A DNA stretch of 5,296 nt. Source: JBMYQA01 sp049600855. GTDB taxonomy: Bacteria; Bacteroidota; Bacteroidia; Cytophagales; Flammeovirgaceae. This document shows positions 1 through 5,296 of this stretch, piece by piece. The notes below the pieces were generated by a model. The model had not been told where the DNA came from, made no database searches, and saw only the letters and a program-made list of their open reading frames with translations. The translations under genes were made by a program, and so were the position numbers. How positions within the stretch are numbered: the stretch's first letter is position 1; each line of letters starts with the position of its first letter. The stretch spans positions 1-5,296 of the forward strand of contig JBMYQA010000367.1 in NCBI GenBank assembly GCA_049600855.1. Direction: 5' to 3'.

Positions 1-91
1 GAAATTAAGAGTTGTGAATAATCATGAACACTAGAGCGTTGGATTCTATTTAAACTTAACTCCTAAGTATCGAAAAGGTTTATGCAGGTTT

Positions 92-99
92 GATCTTTG
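92..99 (+). promoter_or_regulatory. Weak candidate Bacteroidota -7 element
   Basis: GATCTTTG matches the Bacteroidota -7 consensus TAnnTTTG at all but the first position. No TTG/TTTG -33 element lies at the usual distance upstream. If used, it would give the AAA+ gene a leader of about 170 nt. It is the best match upstream of this gene, but AT-rich DNA gives such one-mismatch hits easily. Confidence 0.25.
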
Positions 100-162
100 C
101 CCTCCGTTTCGGAAAATCAAAAATTTATTGGGGTTCATCCACAAAATCATTTATTTTGGGCA

Positions 163-222
163 GATTTTTTTAAAAGAATCGGCAATTTTCTTAATTGCTT
201 GATTTTGAGGTTCTACAACCTC
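163..222 (+). other. Three consecutive dyad symmetries in the AAA+ leader
   Basis: Three inverted repeats follow each other. The first, 163-180, is an 18-bp palindrome centred on TTTAAA with one T-G pair. The second, 182-198, has arms GCAATT and AATTGC around a 5-nt loop. The third, 207-222, has arms GAGGTT and AACCTC around the loop CTAC. They end about 50 bases before the ATG of the AAA+ gene. No T-run follows the last one, so a simple intrinsic terminator is not supported. They could be operator half-sites, leader RNA hairpins or chance in AT-rich DNA. Confidence 0.35.
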
Positions 223-274
223 TTAATTATAAAACGTAACAAATTTTCTATCACATCACCCACTTGTACAACCA

Positions 275-2986
275 ATGGACATTGCTGATAATAAAATAGT
301 ATCACCAAGATATAAATTCAAAGATTTAAAAGTATATGCTTCTACAGAGTGGCTTGCAGAAGGCAAGAAAAAATATAGAAGGGTATTTGAAAAAGACGAG
401 GTCGCTTACCTGTATGTAGAACTCTCTGGTTATAATAAGCTATTTGACAATGCAGATTGGGATGCGAAAATCCAATTGATTTGTCATCGATTTGTAAAAA
501 ATGGCAAAGAGAAGATTTGTACATTAGATGTTGATCGGAAAATAGCTGAGGAAGAACCTGTTTTTTATGTAAGAGAAGGCTGGGGGCATGCCAATACGGG
601 TCAATATTGGAAAAGAGGAAGCTACCTTTGGGAAGCCTATATTGCCGAAGAAATTACAGTTCCTCAAGATACTCCACATAATGATGATGGTACCGAACAT
701 GAAGGTGAAACGACCTTAGACTATCGTTTAGCAGGATCGGTTACCTTCTACATCGAAGATGCTGGTTTGGTAACAGAAGATGAAAACCCCTATTTTGATA
801 TCAACCATGTCAGATTGTATGAAGGAGCTGGCAGTGGAGTAAATATGGCTGATCGAACCTATTTTACTCAGTTTAATCGAGCAGAAACGCGTTACGTTTG
901 GGCCGAATTCTTTTTCGAAAATATGCTCGATCGCTCTTGGTATGGTGAGTTCTTCTTTAACTTCTATAACTCGGAAGGGCAATTGAAGGGAACAACTTCC
1001 GAATTGCGTCAAATTCGCCAAGAAGAAGATGAAATTACTATTGTAACAGGTTGGGGATCAGATACAAAAGGAACGTGGTTTAACGACCGATATACCTTGG
1101 AAATTGTATTTATGGGAAAACTGATTGCAGTAATTCCATTCAAATGCGCCGAAAAAGAGGTAGAAGGCTACAGTAAAGTGTTTTTAGGTGATGAGGTGAT
1201 TTTAGAACCTCAAATTGAGGATCAGGAGGAAGCGACTAATGAAACACTGGAAGAATTATTAGCGGAATTAGACACACTCGTAGGACTTCGAGAAATTAAA
1301 CAACAAGTTCGCGATTACTTGGAATACTTGGAGTTTTTGAAAATCCGTAAGGAAAAAGGCTTCAATGAGGACGATAACATGAGTCTTCATTCGGTATTTA
1401 AGGGCAATCCTGGGACGGGTAAAACGACTCTTGCTCGTTTACTTGGTAAGATTTATCATAAGATGGGTTTCTTGAGTAATGGAAAATTACATGAGGTTGG
1501 TCGAAGTGAATTAGTGGGTCAATACATTGGGCAAACCGCTCCTAAAGTGAAAGATGTGATTGAACGTGCACGGGGTGGGGTGTTGTTTATTGATGAAGCC
1601 TATGCCTTGGTCAGAAATGAAGACGATGACAAAGATTACGGGAAGGAAGTAGTTGAAGTGTTGGTGAAAGAAATGTCGGATGGTAAAGGTGATTTGGCTA
1701 TTTTTGTAGCAGGCTATCCTGCTGAAATGGATGTGTTCATTAATTCAAACCCTGGTTTTAAATCGAGGTTTAATGTCACGTTCGAATTTCCCGACTATTT
1801 ACCACAAGAACTCATCAAAATTGGCGATTTGGTTACTAGCAAGAAAGAAATGCAACTTTCTAAAGGGGCACGAGCATACTTGCGTAAGCAGTTAACTGAA
1901 AAATATCGAAATCGCGATAACTCCTTTGGCAATGCACGTTTGGTGGGCAATATCATGGATAAGGCCAAATTGTACATGGGTTTGCGTGTGATGAAAAACC
2001 TGAAAACGGATAAGATTGAGGAAGTTCCAAGGGAACTACTTCAAAATATTCGTCAGCGCGATTTGGAGCGTGTATTTGCCGAAAAGAAGAAACGTTTGCC
2101 TCAAATTGGCTTAGACGAAGCTTTACTCAATCAGGCCTTAGAAGAACTCAATGCCTTAATTGGGTTAGCGAGCGTGAAGAAGGAAATCAACGAGTTGGTA
2201 AGTCTTGTGCGTTTTTATACAGAATCTGGGCGAGATGTATTGGGTAAAATGTCTTTGCATACTGCCTTTAAAGGAAATCCTGGAACAGGTAAAACTACCG
2301 TGGCGCGTATCCTATCTAAAATTTTTAAAGCATTAGGCATTTTAGAACGAGGACATTTGGTAGAAGGGGATCGTCAAAGTTTAGTAGCTGGATTTATCGG
2401 ACAAACTGCGCTCAAAACAAAAGAAATGATTGAGCGCGCAAAAGGGGGCGTCTTATTTATTGATGAGGCTTATGCGCTATTTTCTGAGGGAACAAAGAAT
2501 GACTTTGGCAAAGAGGCGGTGGAAATTATCCTGAAGGAAATGGAAGACAGCCGTGGAGAGTTTATTGTGATTGTTGCTGGATATACGGAGCCAATGGATA
2601 ACTTCTTGAAGATGAATCCAGGCTTGAAATCCCGTTTTGATAAAGAACTTATTTTTGAGGATTTCACAAAAGAAGAATTAGTGGAGGTGGTTAAATACAT
2701 GTTCGCAGAAGAGAATTTAGAATTGAATGCAAAGGCGGCTGAACACATGGAGAAATACTGTTATTACCTTTATAACAGAAGGGATAAGTTCTTTGGTAAT
2801 GCGCGAACCATACGAAAAATTGTGCGTAGAGTGACGAAGAATCAGCATTTGCGTATGGCAGGCTTACCCAAAGAAAAACGTACTGAAAAAGTGCTTCGTA
2901 CAGTTATTTTAAATGATGTGAAAGAATTCAGTTCGGATAACAAAGAATTAGGCGGTAAGCCAAGTATTGGATTCAATATCTATTAA
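275..2986 (+). CDS. Double-module AAA+ ATPase of the CbxX/CfqX (CbbX/SpoVK/EccA-like) family with duplicated N-terminal beta domain
   Basis: This 903-residue protein is predicted to be a cytosolic ATP-driven remodelling machine; no signal peptide or membrane segment is visible. Residues about 10-302 form two similar beta-rich repeats (about 10-163 and 171-302), followed by an acidic linker (309-331). AAA+ module 1 (about 330-600) has Walker A GNPGTGKTT (377-385), an aromatic pore-loop YIG (417-419), Walker B LFIDE (437-441), an arginine finger R498 in NPGFKSRF and sensor-2 R555 in FGNAR. Module 2 (about 620-880) repeats them: Walker A 667-675, FIG 707-709, DE 730-731, R787, R844. CbbX, the family's best-known member, is a single-module Rubisco activase of about 300 residues, so this protein is three times longer. 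The ATG is firm: an in-frame TAA lies at 230-232 with no other start between, and the next Met is residue 191. There is no Shine-Dalgarno sequence. Client and pathway are unknown; it appears monocistronic. Confidence 0.92.
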   Translation: MDIADNKIVSPRYKFKDLKVYASTEWLAEGKKKYRRVFEKDEVAYLYVELSGYNKLFDNADWDAKIQLICHRFVKNGKEKICTLDVDRKIAEEEPVFYVREGWGHANTGQYWKRGSYLWEAYIAEEITVPQDTPHNDDGTEHEGETTLDYRLAGSVTFYIEDAGLVTEDENPYFDINHVRLYEGAGSGVNMADRTYFTQFNRAETRYVWAEFFFENMLDRSWYGEFFFNFYNSEGQLKGTTSELRQIRQEEDEITIVTGWGSDTKGTWFNDRYTLEIVFMGKLIAVIPFKCAEKEVEGYSKVFLGDEVILEPQIEDQEEATNETLEELLAELDTLVGLREIKQQVRDYLEYLEFLKIRKEKGFNEDDNMSLHSVFKGNPGTGKTTLARLLGKIYHKMGFLSNGKLHEVGRSELVGQYIGQTAPKVKDVIERARGGVLFIDEAYALVRNEDDDKDYGKEVVEVLVKEMSDGKGDLAIFVAGYPAEMDVFINSNPGFKSRFNVTFEFPDYLPQELIKIGDLVTSKKEMQLSKGARAYLRKQLTEKYRNRDNSFGNARLVGNIMDKAKLYMGLRVMKNLKTDKIEEVPRELLQNIRQRDLERVFAEKKKRLPQIGLDEALLNQALEELNALIGLASVKKEINELVSLVRFYTESGRDVLGKMSLHTAFKGNPGTGKTTVARILSKIFKALGILERGHLVEGDRQSLVAGFIGQTALKTKEMIERAKGGVLFIDEAYALFSEGTKNDFGKEAVEIILKEMEDSRGEFIVIVAGYTEPMDNFLKMNPGLKSRFDKELIFEDFTKEELVEVVKYMFAEENLELNAKAAEHMEKYCYYLYNRRDKFFGNARTIRKIVRRVTKNQHLRMAGLPKEKRTEKVLRTVILNDVKEFSSDNKELGGKPSIGFNIY

Positions 2987-3015
2987 TAGAAACAAATAGC
3001 ATTTATCTTCAAGTG

Positions 3016-3073
3016 AGAAGTTAGAGATTGGAAGCTAGATTATGCTAAGTTCCAGCTTCTAACTTCTTTTTTT
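3016..3073 (+). terminator. Intrinsic terminator of the AAA+ gene
   Basis: AGAAGTTAGA (3016-3025) pairs perfectly with TCTAACTTCT (3058-3067). After a small internal loop, TGGAA (3029-3033) pairs with TTCCA (3050-3054). Seven T's (3067-3073) follow at once. The hairpin begins 29 bases after the AAA+ stop codon, so it should end that transcript and separate it from the dehydrogenase gene. The arms are built from the words GAAGTTAGA and GGAAGCTAG and look like a degenerate repeated motif. Confidence 0.8.
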
Positions 3074-3132
3074 ACGTATTGCATGAATTTAGGACATTAG
3101 CTCACTATAGCAAATAATTCCAATCACTTCCT

Positions 3133-3140
3133 TATCTTTG
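3133..3140 (+). promoter_or_regulatory. Bacteroidota -7 promoter element for the dehydrogenase gene
   Basis: TATCTTTG matches the Bacteroidota primary sigma factor -7 consensus TAnnTTTG exactly and lies 40 bases before the dehydrogenase ATG, between the upstream terminator and the gene. I find no clear TTG/TTTG -33 element about 20 bases upstream. Transcription would begin within a few bases after 3140, giving a leader of roughly 35 nt without a Shine-Dalgarno sequence. Confidence 0.65.
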
Positions 3141-3180
3141 CAGCGAAAATGAATTCATCCATTCTTAACCAACACTACAC

Positions 3181-4095
3181 ATGGAAAAAATAGGTGTTAT
3201 CGGTGCCGGTACTATGGGAAATGGCATCGCCCACGTTTTTGCCCAAAAAGGTTACCACGTAAACTTGATCGATGTTTCTGAATCTGCACTCGAAAAAGCA
3301 TTAGCGACCATCGAAAAAAACTTAGATCGTCAGATCAAAAAGGGAATCATTGATGAGGCAGGCAAACAAACCACCTTAAATAACATCACCATATTTAAAA
3401 ATATGGAAGCTGCTGTACAAGACCGTGACTTAGTAGTGGAGGCAGCAACAGAAAATATAGACCTTAAGCTACGCATTTTTGCTGATTTGGATAAAGTAGC
3501 TCCTGAGAATACCATCTTAGCATCCAACACTTCTTCCATTTCGATTACCAAAATTGCGAGCGTGACGAATCGGCCTGATAAGGTGATTGGCATGCATTTC
3601 ATGAATCCCGTACCAGTAATGAAGTTGGTGGAGGTCATTCGAGGCTATGATACCAGCGATGAGGTATTGGAGCGCACCATGGAATTATCTGCTAAACTGG
3701 GTAAAGTACCTGTAGAAGTAAACGATTACCCTGGTTTTGTCGCCAATCGTATTTTAATGCCTATGATTAATGAGGCCGTGTATACCTTATTCGAAGGCGT
3801 TGCTGGGGTTGAAGAGATTGATACGGTAATGAAGCTAGGCATGGCTCATCCAATGGGTCCTTTGCAATTGGCCGACTTTATTGGGCTAGATGTCTGTTTG
3901 GCGATCTTAGAAGTATTACACGATGGTTTTGGCAATCCAAAATATGCGCCATGTCCATTGTTGGTAAATATGGTTACTGCTGGGCATAAAGGAGTAAAGT
4001 CGGGAAGTGGTTTCTACGATTGGTCACATAAAACCAAAGAACTCATTGTTGCCAAACAATTTAAAAAGCATAAAAAAGTAGTAGAAGCGGTTTAA
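3181..4095 (+). CDS. hbd: NAD-dependent 3-hydroxyacyl-CoA dehydrogenase (3-hydroxybutyryl-CoA dehydrogenase type)
   Basis: This 304-residue cytosolic enzyme oxidises (S)-3-hydroxyacyl-CoA to 3-ketoacyl-CoA with NAD, or runs in reverse, in beta-oxidation or C4 acyl-CoA metabolism. The N-terminal Rossmann fold shows GAGTMG (8-13) and, at the end of the second strand, D31, the acidic residue that favours NAD over NADP. The catalytic set is complete: S118 in SNTSS, H139 in GMHFMNP, E151 in LVEVI and N189 in GFVANR. Their spacing (21, 12 and 50 residues relative to the His) equals that of human mitochondrial HADH S137/H158/E170/N208. The C-terminal dimerisation domain shows HPMGPLQLADFIGLD (223-237) and ends in the usual SGSGFYDW, then runs on in a lysine-rich tail to 304, while clostridial Hbd is about 282 residues. 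An in-frame TAA at 3166-3168 leaves ATG 3181 as the only start. It stands alone between two terminators, with no thiolase or crotonase nearby, so chain-length preference cannot be inferred; the symbol rests on family resemblance. Confidence 0.94.
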   Translation: MEKIGVIGAGTMGNGIAHVFAQKGYHVNLIDVSESALEKALATIEKNLDRQIKKGIIDEAGKQTTLNNITIFKNMEAAVQDRDLVVEAATENIDLKLRIFADLDKVAPENTILASNTSSISITKIASVTNRPDKVIGMHFMNPVPVMKLVEVIRGYDTSDEVLERTMELSAKLGKVPVEVNDYPGFVANRILMPMINEAVYTLFEGVAGVEEIDTVMKLGMAHPMGPLQLADFIGLDVCLAILEVLHDGFGNPKYAPCPLLVNMVTAGHKGVKSGSGFYDWSHKTKELIVAKQFKKHKKVVEAV

Positions 4096-4122
4096 CAAGC
4101 GTGGATTAATTACATTTTGTAT

Positions 4123-4149
4123 GGACAAGGCCCAGCCTTGTCCCTTTTT
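4123..4149 (+). terminator. Strong intrinsic terminator after the dehydrogenase gene
   Basis: GGACAAGGC (4123-4131) and GCCTTGTCC (4135-4143) form a perfect 9-bp, GC-rich stem with a CCA loop, followed after one C by five T's (4145-4149). It begins 28 bases past the stop codon and should isolate the dehydrogenase gene from the DUF2452-hisI unit. Confidence 0.9.
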
Positions 4150-4213
4150 GCTGTGTACTTATCTATTCCCCCACTTATCTACAATTCTAACTTCCAAAAC
4201 TAAACAAATCCGC

Positions 4214-4221
4214 TACCTTTG
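4214..4221 (+). promoter_or_regulatory. Bacteroidota -7 promoter element for the DUF2452-hisI unit
   Basis: TACCTTTG matches TAnnTTTG exactly and sits between the terminator at 4123-4149 and the DUF2452 gene. No convincing -33 TTG is present. If it is the promoter, the leader is about 110 nt, unusually long beside the dehydrogenase leader. The leader contains a 9-codon open frame (4259-4288) and a weak TACCTA/TAGGTA inverted repeat (4265-4270 with 4286-4291). Confidence 0.6.
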
Positions 4222-4337
4222 TGGTTACGCATCAGTACCCATTACACATAGACCATTCATGAGTTACCTACTTTACACCATTAGCTAGGTATAATGAATT
4301 TAGTTTATTTAGTTGAAAATCAAGAAAATACAGTGGT

Positions 4338-4832
4338 ATGGCTGACAAGAAAAACAAAAATGAGATTGATGTAAATAAGATTGATTTGGAAAAGATGCGT
4401 GAGCAAAGTGCTGAAAATCCAGGCCTATTGCCCTATGCACACACTGCAGGTGGAGCCATTGTAAAACCCGAAGATATGGGTAAAGTAATGGGCAAAGCTA
4501 TCCAGGCAATGCACGAGCAAACGGACAATCAATTCCAACAGTTGTATGAGCAAATGCAGGTATTAGTGCAACAAGCACAAGGTTTGAAAGAACGCAAAGA
4601 AGTATCCGAACGTATTTATTTAGCAGATATCCCTTTTGAGCCAGTGATTGGTCATACCTACTACCTCTATATGCGAGACGAAGATTCTGATGTATTATCG
4701 ATGATTGCTCCACATGAATGGGGGCGAACCAAACGTTACAAACGTTACCTCGCAACTGTTTACCTATTAGCCGACCATACTTGGGAAGTGAAAGACCTTG
4801 CCCCCGCAGAAGAAGCAGAAGAAAATGAATAA
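4338..4832 (+). CDS. DUF2452 (C1orf50-like) family protein, function unknown
   Basis: This 164-residue protein has no signal peptide or membrane segment, so it is probably cytosolic. I recognise the family as DUF2452 from the block NPGLLPYAHTAGGA (27-40), the middle helix and the C-terminal block VIGHTYYLYMR...SMIAPHEWG (103-129), then YLLADHTWEV (142-151). The human uncharacterised protein C1orf50 shares the YYLY...S.I.P.EWG pattern; this comparison is from memory. The N-terminus is lysine- and asparagine-rich. Residues about 50-92, rich in Gln, Glu, Met and Leu, look like a long helix or coiled coil, and the tail after 152 is acidic (EEAEENE). An in-frame TGA at 4314-4316 makes ATG 4338 the only start. 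Its final codons overlap the start of hisI by 8 bases, so the two are probably coupled. No catalytic motif is visible and I assign no activity. Confidence 0.85.
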   Translation: MADKKNKNEIDVNKIDLEKMREQSAENPGLLPYAHTAGGAIVKPEDMGKVMGKAIQAMHEQTDNQFQQLYEQMQVLVQQAQGLKERKEVSERIYLADIPFEPVIGHTYYLYMRDEDSDVLSMIAPHEWGRTKRYKRYLATVYLLADHTWEVKDLAPAEEAEENE

Positions 4833-5220
4833 GAAAGAACTGGAAGAATCCCTATCTATAAATCTCCAATTTGAAAAACGCGGAGGCTTATTGCCTGTGA
4901 TTGTTCAGGATGTGGAAAGTAAGGATATCCTAATGCTGGGCTATGCGAATCAAGAAGCTTGGCAAGAAACCTTGAATTCGGGTATGGCTACGTTTTGGAG
5001 TACATCTCGTAATGAAATCTGGACAAAAGGAAAAACCTCTGGCGATTACCTAGCCATTCAAGCAATTTTAGTGGACTGCGATCAGGATGCAATTATTTAC
5101 CAAGTTGAGCGTCTTGGAAGTGGGGCTTGTCATACGAAGAACAGCAATGGCGAAGCTCGGAAGAGTTGTTTTTATCGAAAATTGCAGGCCAACCAGTTGC
5201 TAGTAAATCTTGAGAAGTAA
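4825..5220 (+). CDS. hisI: Phosphoribosyl-AMP cyclohydrolase (HisI), stand-alone
   Basis: HisI opens the adenine ring of phosphoribosyl-AMP to give ProFAR, the third step of histidine biosynthesis, in the cytosol, using zinc and magnesium. The 131-residue length fits the monofunctional enzyme; there is no fused C-terminal HisE pyrophosphohydrolase domain. Motifs in order: GGLLPVIVQD (20-29), MLGYANQEAW (37-46), FWSTSRNEIWTKGKTSGDYL (57-76), the metal site DCDQD (84-88), GACHT (100-104) and SCFYR (114-118). D84, D86 and D88 fit the magnesium ligands, and C85, C102 and C115 the zinc ligands. The interval between the last two cysteines is 13 residues, against 7 in the common CHTGxRSCF form, so the loop is about 6 residues longer. 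I chose ATG 4825 over an in-frame TTG at 4798, which would add MPPQKKQKK outside the conserved fold. The ATG follows a purine-rich stretch and overlaps the DUF2452 stop (ATGAATAA). No other his gene is in the window. Confidence 0.95.
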   Translation: MNKKELEESLSINLQFEKRGGLLPVIVQDVESKDILMLGYANQEAWQETLNSGMATFWSTSRNEIWTKGKTSGDYLAIQAILVDCDQDAIIYQVERLGSGACHTKNSNGEARKSCFYRKLQANQLLVNLEK

Positions 5221-5296
5221 AGCAGTAAGAAACTGTTTTAAAATAAGTACTCGGCAACAAATAGTTTATACTAAATTTTGGAAGTGTTTTTTGTTC
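5221..5296. other. Downstream region after hisI, nothing assignable
   Basis: This 76-base AT-rich tail has no open frame of note and no convincing terminator hairpin. A T-run near the right edge (5285-5290) lacks a preceding stable stem, and the -7-like TAAATTTTG at 5272-5280 has one base too many in its spacer. Whether the DUF2452-hisI transcript ends here or runs into a further gene cannot be decided. Confidence 0.5.

Larger units (their letters stand above)
1..274. other. Intergenic region / leader upstream of the AAA+ gene
   Basis: No convincing gene lies here. The three forward frames from the left edge close at 19-21 (TAA), 32-34 (TAG) and almost immediately in the third frame, so at most about ten tail codons of an upstream gene could be present, and I cannot tell which frame if any is real. 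The rest is AT-rich and holds a weak -7-like element (92-99) and three dyad symmetries (163-222), listed separately. No forward ATG occurs between 100 and 274, so the first AUG on a transcript starting near 105 would be that of the AAA+ gene at 275. Confidence 0.6.

Noticed and set aside
97..288. Forward open frame of 63 codons before the AAA+ gene
   Set aside because: It needs a TTG start, has a composition typical of translated AT-rich non-coding DNA, runs across three dyad symmetries and overlaps the firm start of the AAA+ gene. No recognisable motif.
342..1021. Reverse-strand open frames at 342-524 and 728-1021
   Set aside because: They lie entirely within the N-terminal part of the AAA+ gene, have no protein-like motifs and no promoter of their own.
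1397..2479. Direct repeat at the DNA level from the two Walker regions
   Set aside because: The similarity comes from the duplicated AAA+ domains at protein level; the DNA has diverged at many third positions, so it is not a recent sequence repeat or mobile element.
1795..2748. Reverse-strand open frames at 1795-1977 and 2470-2748
   Set aside because: They mirror conserved AAA+ coding sequence and are explained by codon composition on the opposite strand.
3330..3638. Reverse-strand open frame of 102 codons inside the dehydrogenase gene
   Set aside because: It covers the catalytic region of a clearly recognised enzyme on the other strand and has no independent support.
4195..4202. CAAAACTA, a TAnnTTTG element on the reverse strand
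   Set aside because: No reverse-strand gene lies downstream of it; the only sequence it would transcribe is antisense to the dehydrogenase terminator and gene. It could in principle drive antisense RNA, but nothing else supports that.
4290..4295. Perfect TATAAT hexamer upstream of DUF2452
   Set aside because: Bacteroidota primary promoters use TAnnTTTG, there is no TTGACA-like element 17 bases upstream, and a TATAAT is expected by chance in AT-rich DNA.
4498..4755. Reverse-strand open frame of 85 codons inside the DUF2452 gene
   Set aside because: It is antisense to the conserved DUF2452 blocks, with no recognisable protein features.
4798..4824. Longer hisI start at a TTG codon
   Set aside because: It would add nine Lys/Gln-rich residues read from the acidic tail of DUF2452 in another frame. 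The ATG at 4825 gives the usual family length and a tidy overlap with the stop codon.
1..5296. Search for CRISPR arrays, tRNA/rRNA genes, insertion sequences, attachment sites and origins
   Set aside because: No evenly spaced repeats, cloverleaf-like segments, transposase motifs, terminal inverted repeats or clustered origin boxes were seen on either strand.

Overview
The window carries four protein-coding genes, all on the + strand, and looks like ordinary chromosomal DNA of a Bacteroidota (Bacteroidetes) bacterium. The reasons are the low-to-moderate GC content, the near absence of Shine-Dalgarno sequences before the starts, and two good matches to the Bacteroidota -7 promoter element TAnnTTTG (3133-3140 and 4214-4221). 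I see no rRNA, tRNA, CRISPR array, insertion sequence or phage gene. Class or genus cannot be fixed from this sequence.

Layout: 1-274 is non-coding apart from possible tail codons of an upstream gene. It holds a weak candidate promoter and three successive dyad-symmetric elements. 275-2986 encodes a 903-residue AAA+ ATPase with two complete CbxX/CfqX-type ATPase modules behind a roughly 300-residue N-terminal region that appears to be a tandem duplication of one beta-rich domain. A hairpin followed by seven T's (3016-3073) ends this unit. 3181-4095 encodes an NAD-dependent 3-hydroxyacyl-CoA (3-hydroxybutyryl-CoA type) dehydrogenase with its own -7 element and a strong intrinsic terminator (4123-4149). 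4338-4832 encodes a DUF2452 protein of unknown function. Its last codons overlap, by 8 bases, the start of hisI (4825-5220), phosphoribosyl-AMP cyclohydrolase, so these two are very probably co-transcribed and translationally coupled. The final 76 bases contain nothing I can support.

The window therefore contains three transcription units: the AAA+ gene alone, the dehydrogenase alone, and DUF2452-hisI. They share no obvious pathway (protein remodelling, fatty acid or butyrate metabolism, histidine synthesis). The most interesting object is the AAA+ protein: a 2x beta-domain plus 2x AAA+ architecture, with every ATPase motif intact in both modules and no neighbour that reveals its client. The second is the coupling of a conserved uncharacterised family to a stand-alone HisI that has a lengthened zinc-site loop. 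Neither amounts to a demonstrated new system.
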